From contig JASIJN010000100.1 in assembly GCA_030050125.1 (NCBI GenBank), positions 1 to 10,905 on the forward strand: DNA of 10,905 nt, read 5' to 3'. Below are positions 1 to 4,809 of this stretch, in pieces. The position numbers and the translations under genes are program-made. Numbering within the stretch: position 1 is the first letter of the stretch; each line of letters starts with the position of its first letter. A model generated the notes under the pieces. That model made no database searches and was not told where the DNA came from. It worked only from the letters and a program-made list of their open reading frames with translations. This DNA is from Streptosporangiaceae bacterium. GTDB lineage: Bacteria > Actinomycetota > Actinomycetes > Streptosporangiales > Streptosporangiaceae.

Positions 1-77
1 CCTGCCGGGTCCGAGCCGGCCTCCTGGTCCGCGTCGCAGAGGCTGACTACCCGCTGCGACTTAACAAGCAGGCCTGG
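1..77. other. Left edge of window, no firm gene
   Basis: No complete gene fits here. One plus-strand frame is open from base 3 to a TGA at 96-98 and would encode a C-terminal tail ending in QAWLSERNR. It could be the end of a gene that lies mostly outside the window and meets the glycosyltransferase gene tail to tail, but its third-position GC is lower than in the neighbours and the tail matches nothing I recognise. A perfect 7-bp inverted repeat (GTCGCAG at 33-39, CTGCGAC at 54-60, 14-base loop) lies just past the minus-strand stop codon. It could help end transcription but has no U-run. Confidence 0.3.
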
Positions 78-1571
78 CTATCGGAAAGAAACAGATGATG
101 GCGCGCCTGCCCTGACCCCGCCCGCGCCCCGCCCCGGCGCTCTGGCGCCCGGCTGCTCGCTGCCCTCGCGGGCGGTGGCCCCGTCCAGCGCGATCACCAG
201 CCAGATCGCGAGATCGGCGTGCAGCAGCACCTCGGCGAAGATGGTCGTCCGGTCCACGCTGTCCCGCAGCCATCCGTGAATCTCCAACGCGCCGAACACG
301 TACGTGGCGAAGATGACCGCGAGCGAGACAAGGCACGCCGTCCACAGCCACGCAGGATTCCCGAGGTGGCGGCGCTCGCGGACCCCGCGCAACAGCAAGC
401 AGCCGGCGAGGAGCACGCCGACGGCGACGGGCACGACCGCGAGGTGCGCGGCCATGCCGGCGATGGTGGCATCGGCGCGAACGGCCAGCGACTCCGTCGA
501 TGAGCCGGAGAAGAAGTTGTCCCGAAGGCCGATGAGACGGACCAGCGCGGCCCAGGCCAGCCCGGGCAGGGCGGGCACGGCCACGAACACGCCACGCTCG
601 GCCCACCTCCGCGCCGCCTGCCGCACCTCGGCGTGGGGGCGGCTTCCACGTCCCGGGTGCGCGCGAGGCAGCCTGAGCCCCGGCCGCGTCAGCGGCCGGT
701 ACCGCAGGGCGATCAGGACCAGCACGATGAGGGCGGTGGTGAGCCCCTCGTTCTTGGTCAGGCTGGCCACGGCGGCGCAGATCCAGGCGACGAGCAGCGA
801 CTGACCGCTCCGGGGGAGGACCAGCCCCCAGACGATCGCGGCCACGGCGGCCGCCGACCACAGCAGGTCGGCATAGCCCTCGAGCCCGTAGCTGCCCGCG
901 ACGGCGAAACCGACGATGCAGATGGCCCCGGCGGCGGCGGAAGCGACCAGGCGGGTCGGCAGACGGCCGCCGATCGCCGCGGCCGCGACGCCCGTGCCAA
1001 CCACCCCGAGGGCACAGGCGTTCAGCAAGGCGGTCATGTCGGTGGCGAGATGCAGGTCGCCGCGCCCGAAGACCGCGAACGCCAGGGCGCCGGCCGCGGG
1101 CACCAGCAGCGGGTAATCGGGGTTGGAGAACCGGTAGACCGTGTTCTGCAGGCCCGCGAGCAGCTCGCGGTGCCCGCCGGACACCATCAGCGCCTTGGTG
1201 AGCCAGATCGTGTTGCCGTCCGGCCCGATCGCCGGGGCGCGCAGGGCGGACAGGGGGATGGCCAGGGCGCCGATCACGATGACCAGGGTCAGGATCGGCC
1301 ACCAGCCCCAGCGCGGGCCTGCCGGAGGCCGGCGGCGTCCGGCCGCCAGCCACCACGCGATCACCGCGACGTTGACGGCCACCGCCACCACCAGATAACA
1401 CGCGGCCAGCGTGCCGCCCGCGGCGAGCTCGAGCCCGGCCGCCACCGCCGCCATGGCAGCCCCGATGAGCGGGGCCAGGAAGAACAGCACCGGGGAACGG
1501 CGCGCCACCGCCAGCGCCGGCCCGATGCCCGGGACGCCCAGGCCCAGGATCAGCACGATCAACGCCCTCAT
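78..1571 (-). CDS. GT39/ArnT-like (GT-C) polytopic membrane glycosyltransferase
   Basis: A predicted integral membrane protein of 497 aa with many hydrophobic segments, of the GT-C superfamily (GT39/ArnT/PMT-like). Members usually move a sugar from a polyprenyl-phosphate donor to an acceptor outside the cytoplasmic membrane. Seen here: an N-terminal hydrophobic hairpin (residues about 1-45), then an outer-loop block GPDGNTIWLTKAL (116-128, Asp118 and Lys126 candidates) and FSNPDYPLLVP (148-158). The xPDYPLL block and the later LTKNEGL (271-277) are hallmarks of this actinobacterial GT39-like group. Near the C-terminus is LRDSVDRTT (435-443). The last 30 residues are polar and probably cytoplasmic. 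The ATG at 1571 is chosen because it overlaps the upstream stop (ATGA) and directly precedes a transmembrane segment; longer in-frame versions overlap the upstream gene. Donor and acceptor are unknown. The general family is fairly sure, catalytic activity is inferred. Confidence 0.85.
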   Translation of the reverse strand: MRALIVLILGLGVPGIGPALAVARRSPVLFFLAPLIGAAMAAVAAGLELAAGGTLAACYLVVAVAVNVAVIAWWLAAGRRRPPAGPRWGWWPILTLVIVIGALAIPLSALRAPAIGPDGNTIWLTKALMVSGGHRELLAGLQNTVYRFSNPDYPLLVPAAGALAFAVFGRGDLHLATDMTALLNACALGVVGTGVAAAAIGGRLPTRLVASAAAGAICIVGFAVAGSYGLEGYADLLWSAAAVAAIVWGLVLPRSGQSLLVAWICAAVASLTKNEGLTTALIVLVLIALRYRPLTRPGLRLPRAHPGRGSRPHAEVRQAARRWAERGVFVAVPALPGLAWAALVRLIGLRDNFFSGSSTESLAVRADATIAGMAAHLAVVPVAVGVLLAGCLLLRGVRERRHLGNPAWLWTACLVSLAVIFATYVFGALEIHGWLRDSVDRTTIFAEVLLHADLAIWLVIALDGATAREGSEQPGARAPGRGAGGVRAGAPSSVSFR

Positions 1572-2035
1572 CGGCGCCGCACCTCCAGCGCCAGCCCGGA
1601 GCAGTGCCCGGGCTCCGGGACCAGGGAGACCATCCATCGCGCCGTGGCCGGAGTCGGCTGCGGGACGGCCCACAGGGTCGACAGCTCGGCCAGCCGCGTC
1701 TCGGCCCAGAGGACCGACAGCGCGGGCTGTCGCGGCGCGTTCCTCGACGACACGGGAGGCACTCCGATGAACACGGTAGCGCCCTGCGGCAGCCGCGACC
1801 GGATGGCATGGTAGATGCACTTTTCCTGCCTGTAGGCAGCGGTGGCCGGATGGACCCACGAGGGTCTCTCGATGCTCGCGGTGGCCCGCAGGTCGTGAAC
1901 GACGCTCAGGCCCAACGTCACGGCGGCAGCGGCCGCGACCACGGCACAGCCGATGAGCTTGACGGCCCGGCGCACGGGCCCGGCGACCGCACCGCCGTCT
2001 TTCAGGAAGCCCCTGAGCACCTGCATAGAGGGCAT
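1568..2035 (-). CDS. Small single-pass membrane protein coupled to the glycosyltransferase
   Basis: Encodes about 155 aa that I cannot assign to a named family. Residues 1-22 are short and basic, residues about 24-46 form one clear transmembrane helix (LIGCAVVAAAAAVTLGLSVV), and the remainder is soluble and by charge rule probably outside the membrane. The outer part holds two cysteines, in EKCIY (Cys73) and GHCSG (Cys145), which could form a disulfide. The stop codon TGA overlaps the ATG of the following glycosyltransferase gene by four bases, so the two are translationally coupled and the product is likely an accessory or partner of that enzyme. ATG at 2035 is preferred; a GTG at 2038 and an ATG at 2026 are also in frame. 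A weak GGGTGG lies upstream. A TACGGT -10-like box at 2050-2055 could allow a promoter separate from hxlR. Confidence 0.7.
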   Translation of the reverse strand: MPSMQVLRGFLKDGGAVAGPVRRAVKLIGCAVVAAAAAVTLGLSVVHDLRATASIERPSWVHPATAAYRQEKCIYHAIRSRLPQGATVFIGVPPVSSRNAPRQPALSVLWAETRLAELSTLWAVPQPTPATARWMVSLVPEPGHCSGLALEVRRR

Positions 2036-2115
2036 CACATCCACCCGATACCGTACACCGCCAGCCCGCGACGCCGCCGGGTATCCACGACTGCGGGCAC
2101 CCCCCGCGGGGACGG
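2036..2115 (-). promoter_or_regulatory. Short gap between hxlR and the small membrane protein gene
   Basis: Eighty bases separate the hxlR stop from the next minus-strand start. On the minus strand TACGGT (2055 down to 2050) fits the TAnnnT pattern of an actinobacterial -10 box 14 bases before the ATG at 2035, but no good -35 is seen. Read-through from hxlR is equally possible. Weak evidence. Confidence 0.2.
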
Positions 2116-2556
2116 TCAGGCGCGGGCGGCCAGCATCCTGGTATCGCGGCCCTCGACCGGCTCGCCGCACGCCTCGCACACCAGCTTGGTCACGAGCCGG
2201 TGCCCGCAGCTGTGCTCCAGGAGCACCGGCGGTCCCTCCTGCCCGGCCAGGTGCACGTCGCCCCAGCGCATCAGCGCCGCGATGACCGGATACAGGTCGC
2301 GGCCGGCCTCGGTCAGGCGGTACTCGTAGCGGGCCGGGCGGTCGGAGTATTGCCGGCGCTCCAGGACGCCGGCCTCGACCAGGGTGCGGAGCCGGGCGGC
2401 GAGCGTATCGCGCGGCGCTCCGGTCATGCGGACCATCTCATCGAACCGGCGGTTGCCCAGGAACACCTCGCGCACGGCGAGCAGCGCCCACTTCTCCCCG
2501 ACGATCTCGAGCGTGCGCGCGATCGAGCACACCCTCGGACCAGATTCGGCAGCCAT
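2116..2556 (-). CDS. HxlR-family winged helix-turn-helix transcriptional regulator
   Basis: A 146-aa DNA-binding regulator. The start CSIARTLEIVGEKWALLAVRE (from Cys10) is the classic HxlR opening, with the family cysteine followed by the G-x-K/R-W-x-L-L-x-x-R-E helix. RRFDEMVRMTGAPRDTLAARL (36-56) covers the recognition helix, and GVLERRQYSDRPARYEYRLTEAG (63-85) is the beta wing with the usual YxLTxxG. The C-terminal extension holds HSCGH (115-119) and CEACGEPV (127-134), a Cys/His set that could bind zinc or sense redox state. The gene is divergent from the MFS exporter, and the shared spacer holds an inverted repeat, so it probably represses itself and the exporter until a ligand binds. 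ATG at 2556 is chosen: no Shine-Dalgarno is present but a TACACT -10 box lies six bases upstream, fitting a leaderless mRNA. Inducer unknown. Confidence 0.92.
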   Translation of the reverse strand: MAAESGPRVCSIARTLEIVGEKWALLAVREVFLGNRRFDEMVRMTGAPRDTLAARLRTLVEAGVLERRQYSDRPARYEYRLTEAGRDLYPVIAALMRWGDVHLAGQEGPPVLLEHSCGHRLVTKLVCEACGEPVEGRDTRMLAARA

Positions 2557-2562
2557 ACCAGC

Positions 2563-2568
2563 AGTGTA
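2563..2568 (-). promoter_or_regulatory. -10 box of a leaderless hxlR promoter
   Basis: On the minus strand this reads TACACT, matching TAnnnT, with six bases between it and the hxlR ATG at 2556. Transcription would then begin at or next to the A of the start codon, and no Shine-Dalgarno is present. At 17-bp spacing the -35 position (2586-2591) falls in the left arm of the inverted repeat but has poor consensus. Confidence 0.5.
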
Positions 2569-2577
2569 CCCGGTGAG

Positions 2578-2607
2578 TTGGAAAACTGGATGCACTACTG
2601 ATAGAGT
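2578..2607 (+). promoter_or_regulatory. Promoter of the exporter-cupin operon
   Basis: TTGGAA (2578-2583) and TAGAGT (2602-2607) are separated by 18 bp and match the -35 and -10 consensus of a housekeeping-type sigma factor. The predicted start is near 2614, giving a leader of about 78 bases. The spacer and -10 box lie inside the inverted repeat, as expected for a repressed promoter. Inferred from the sequence only. Confidence 0.55.
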
Positions 2608-2615
2608 GCGTCCAG
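2586..2615. promoter_or_regulatory. Inverted repeat, probable HxlR operator
   Basis: CTGGATGCACT (2586-2596) and AGTGCGTCCAG (2605-2615) are reverse complements over 11 bp with one mismatch (T2591 against G2610) around an 8-bp centre. The element covers the spacer and -10 box of the exporter promoter and the -35 position of the hxlR promoter. A dimeric HxlR protein bound here could block both. The location next to a divergent regulator gene is the main support. Confidence 0.65.
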
Positions 2616-2617
2616 AT

Positions 2618-2691
2618 TCCAGACGCACTGCCGAGACGCACCGCCGAGACGCACCGTCCAGACGCACCGCCGAGACGCCCGGAGACGCCCC
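2618..2691 (+). repeat. Five 13-bp tandem repeats in the exporter leader
   Basis: Units start at 2618, 2631, 2644, 2657 and 2670 with an exact 13-bp period. Units are TCCAGACGCACTG, CCGAGACGCACCG (twice, identical), TCCAGACGCACCG and the diverged CCGAGACGCCCGG; a partial unit GGAGACGCCCC ends at the GTG start. The GACGCAC core also occurs in the right arm of the inverted repeat just upstream (as its reverse complement GTGCGTC). The array lies between the predicted transcription start and the exporter start codon, and its last part supplies the ribosome binding site. The repeats may be extra regulator half-sites, an RNA element, or simple slippage products. Confidence 0.85.
2681..2684 (+). promoter_or_regulatory. 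Ribosome binding site for the exporter GTG
   Basis: GGAG lies seven bases before GTG 2692 and arises from the diverged last unit of the 13-bp repeat array, so any structure formed by the repeats could affect translation. Confidence 0.6.
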
Positions 2692-4140
2692 GTGAGCATC
2701 AGCCCGTCGATCACCGCCGACCCCGCCGACGCAGGAGTGAGCACCCGCAGCGTGAGCGCGGTCGTGGGCGTCCTGTCGCTGGCCGTGTTCATGTCCAGCC
2801 TGGACCTGTTCATCGTGAACCTGGCCTTCCCGTACATCGGCCGGGAGTACGCGGGCACCAGCCTGGGCTCGCTGTCCTGGGTGCTCAACGGCTACACGAT
2901 CGTGTTCGCCGCCGTGCTCGTGCCCGCGGGGCGGTGGGCCGACCGGGTCGGGCGGCTCCGGCTCTTCGTGGCCGGCCTGGCCATCTTCAGCCTCGGCTCG
3001 CTGCTCTGCGGCCTGGCGCCCGGGGTGCCCGAGCTGATCGGGGCCCGGGTGATCCAGGCCTCGGGGGCCGGCCTGATGGTCCCGGCCTCGCTGTCGCTGC
3101 TGCTCGCCGCGGTGCCGGCGCCGGCCAGGGCCCGGGCCATCGGCACCTGGTCGGCCATCGCTGCCCTCGGGGCCGCGCTGGGCCCGGTGATCGGCGGGAG
3201 CCTGGTCGAGCTCAGCTGGCGATGGGTCTTCTGGATCAACCTGCCGGTCGGGGTGGCCGCGATCCTGCTGGCCGGCCGGGTGGTGCCGGAGAGCAAGGAC
3301 GACCAGCTCCGGGGGCGTCCGGACGTGATCGGCGCCGGGCTGCTGGCCGCCTCGGTCGGCCTGGTCGCCCTGGCCCTGGTCAAGGCGCCCGGGTGGGGCT
3401 GGGGGTCGGCCAGCTTCGTCGGCCTGCTGGTGGCCTCGCTGGCCTGCGGCGCGGCCATGACGGTCCGCTCGCACCGGCACCACGCGCCGGTCATCGAGCT
3501 CGGGCTGCTCCGGTCGCGCACCTTCAGCGGCACGTTCGCGGCCTCGATCCTCTACTACGCGGCGTTCGGGGCGTTCGTGCTCAACTCGGTCGAGTTCCTG
3601 ACCGGGGTGTGGCACTACTCGGCGGTGGTGGCCGGGCTGGCCATCGGCCCCGGCCCGCTCGCGGTGCTGCCGTTCGCCCGGCTGGTCGCTCCGCGCCTGG
3701 CCGCCCGCCTCGGTGGTCCCGGCCGGGTGGCGGTGATCGGCTGCGCGATAAACGCCGGGGCCCAGCTGCTCTGGCTGGTGCTCATGCAGGCCCAGCCCGC
3801 GTACCTGACCCACCTGCTGCCGGTCCAGCTGCTCGGCGGCGCCGGGGTCGGGCTGGCCATCCCCTCGCTGATCGGCGCGGGCACCGCGTCGCTGCCGCCC
3901 GCGCACTTCGGAACCGGCAGCGGCATCCTGAACATGGCCCGGCAGGTGGGCACCGTGCTCGGGGTAGCGGGCCTGGTGGCGATCCTGTCCGGGACCGTCG
4001 CGGGCGACCCCGTGGCGGCCTACCGCCACGGGGTGATCCTGGTGGTCGCGTTCTTCGCCGCGGCCGGGGTGCTGAGCGCCGCCCTGCTGACCGGGAGGGC
4101 CCGCCAGGCGCCGGCGCCGCGAGTACCGTTGGGCCGGTGA
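2692..4140 (+). CDS. DHA2-type MFS drug exporter (EmrB/QacA-like)
   Basis: A 482-aa major facilitator of the 14-helix DHA2 type, expected to export small hydrophobic or cationic compounds using the proton gradient. Seen here: the first-helix motif LDLFIVNLAFP (37-47, Asp38), LSWVLNGYTI (61-70), motif A GRWADRVGRLRL (80-91), motif B-like GARVIQASGAGLMVPASLSL (117-136), motif C ALGAALGPVIGG (158-169) and RWVFWINLPVG (177-187). The C-terminal half carries GSGILNMARQVGTVLG (409-424), typical of this subfamily. The GTG start is firm: an in-frame stop lies at 2602-2604, no ATG, GTG or TTG occurs in frame between it and 2692, and GGAG (2681-2684) sits seven bases upstream. The gene is divergent from hxlR and overlaps the cupin gene by GTGA. 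Substrate unknown. Confidence 0.93.
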   Translation: MSISPSITADPADAGVSTRSVSAVVGVLSLAVFMSSLDLFIVNLAFPYIGREYAGTSLGSLSWVLNGYTIVFAAVLVPAGRWADRVGRLRLFVAGLAIFSLGSLLCGLAPGVPELIGARVIQASGAGLMVPASLSLLLAAVPAPARARAIGTWSAIAALGAALGPVIGGSLVELSWRWVFWINLPVGVAAILLAGRVVPESKDDQLRGRPDVIGAGLLAASVGLVALALVKAPGWGWGSASFVGLLVASLACGAAMTVRSHRHHAPVIELGLLRSRTFSGTFAASILYYAAFGAFVLNSVEFLTGVWHYSAVVAGLAIGPGPLAVLPFARLVAPRLAARLGGPGRVAVIGCAINAGAQLLWLVLMQAQPAYLTHLLPVQLLGGAGVGLAIPSLIGAGTASLPPAHFGTGSGILNMARQVGTVLGVAGLVAILSGTVAGDPVAAYRHGVILVVAFFAAAGVLSAALLTGRARQAPAPRVPLGR

Positions 4141-4580
4141 GGACCCGGGTCCTGGGGCGCGGCGAGGGCGAGAAACGCTTCAGCGCCCGCGGCAGCGTGA
4201 TGTTCTTCAAGGCCGTGGCGGAGCAGGACGGCGGCGACTTCTCCCTGATGGAGCGCACGCTCCCGCCGGGCGGCCGCCGCCCGCCGCCGCACCGCCACAC
4301 CAACTGCTCGGAGGCCTACTTCGTGCTGGACGGCCTGGTGGCGGTCACGGTCGGCGACGAGGATCTGGCCCTGGGGCCGGAGGGATTCGTGCTGGTCCCG
4401 CGCGGCACCCGGCACACGTTCGGGAACGCGGGGGATCGCCAGGCGCGGCTGCTGGTCATTCACGCCCCGGCCATGGACGCCTACTTCGCCGCGCTGCACG
4501 ACCTGTGGAACCGTGACCAGCCCCCCTCGCCGGACGAGGAGCGGGCGCTGATGGCCCGCTTCGGCATGCAGACGGCGTAG
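4137..4580 (+). CDS. Small single-domain cupin protein
   Basis: A 147-aa cupin (Cupin_2 fold). Motif 1 is exact: G46-x5-H52-x-H54-x4-E59-x6-G66 in GGRRPPPHRHTNCSEAYFVLDG. Motif 2 is P88-x-G90-x2-H93-x3-N97 in PRGTRHTFGN; the usual glycine before it is replaced by Glu82. His52, His54, Glu59 and His93 form a complete metal site, so a metal-bound enzyme or small-molecule binding protein is likely. The C-terminal tail (112-147, DAYFAALHDLWN and on) is helical and common in this group. The GTG at 4137 overlaps the exporter stop (GTGA), so the genes are co-translated; the N-terminus RTRVLGRGEGEKRF fits other family members. It probably modifies, binds or senses the compound handled by the exporter, but no reaction can be named. 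No signal peptide is present, so it is cytoplasmic. Confidence 0.88.
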   Translation: MRTRVLGRGEGEKRFSARGSVMFFKAVAEQDGGDFSLMERTLPPGGRRPPPHRHTNCSEAYFVLDGLVAVTVGDEDLALGPEGFVLVPRGTRHTFGNAGDRQARLLVIHAPAMDAYFAALHDLWNRDQPPSPDEERALMARFGMQTA

Positions 4581-4684
4581 TGCGCGCCGGCGACGTTCGC
4601 CATTCCTGGTGCCCGCCGCCTCGACCGGATCACCGAACGCGCCGGTACATGGCAAGCTGGGTTCGTCACGGCGGACGAGACCTC

Positions 4685-4704
4685 GGCCACCGCCGGCGTT
4701 GGCC
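4685..4704. promoter_or_regulatory. 20-bp palindrome upstream of the glycosyltransferase gene
   Basis: GGCCAC-CGCCGGCG-TTGGCC is self-complementary over 20 bp except for one pair (C4690 against T4699). It lies 12 bases before TTGACC and could be an operator or the stem of a terminator for the exporter-cupin operon. No U-run follows directly (ACCGTTTAACC), so a terminator role is only possible. In DNA this GC-rich, short palindromes also occur by chance. Confidence 0.35.
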
Positions 4705-4800
4705 ACCGTTTAACCTTGACCTGGCGCCTCTGCGAGCCCCGTGCGGGCGATAGAACGCCTCGGGATGCGACCAGTCATGCCCGAGAAGACCCCGCGAAAT

Positions 4801-4804
4801 GAGG
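4801..4804 (+). promoter_or_regulatory. Ribosome binding site deciding the GTG 4810 start
   Basis: GAGG lies five bases before GTG 4810. None of the upstream in-frame starts (4741, 4765, 4777) has a match this good at usable spacing. Confidence 0.45.
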
Positions 4805-4809
4805 TAGCG

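Larger units (their letters stand above)
4581..4809 (+). promoter_or_regulatory. Spacer before the membrane glycosyltransferase operon
   Basis: The stretch between the cupin stop and the preferred start at 4810 holds no other convincing gene. It contains a small hairpin (GGCGA 4589-4593, TCGCC 4597-4601), a 20-bp palindrome at 4685-4704 and a TTGACC (-35-like) at 4716-4721 without a well-placed -10 partner. The in-frame GTG 4741, ATG 4765 and ATG 4777 lie here but lack a convincing ribosome binding site. Confidence 0.4.

Noticed and set aside
33..60. Rho-independent terminator after the minus-strand glycosyltransferase gene
   Set aside because: A perfect 7-bp stem exists but the loop is long and no U-run follows on the minus strand; kept only as a note.
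61..1809. Long minus-strand frame overlapping the glycosyltransferase gene
   Set aside because: Composition is Arg/Gly/Pro-rich without membrane pattern, while the alternative frame gives a coherent polytopic enzyme with family motifs.
2590..2601. Tiny upstream reading frame (ATG, three codons, TGA) before the exporter
   Set aside because: It lies upstream of the predicted transcription start near 2614, so it would not be in the mRNA.
2618..2691. CRISPR array
   Set aside because: The 13-bp units are directly adjacent with no spacers, and no cas gene is present.
2557..4029. Long open minus-strand frame continuing upstream of hxlR through the exporter gene
   Set aside because: The translation is Arg/Gln/Pro/Gly/His-rich low-complexity sequence typical of antisense frames in GC-rich genes, and the HxlR domain begins cleanly at 2556 after a promoter-like sequence.
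4589..4601. Terminator hairpin directly after the cupin gene
   Set aside because: The stem is only 5 bp with a 3-base loop and no U-run; such stems are common by chance in DNA this GC-rich.
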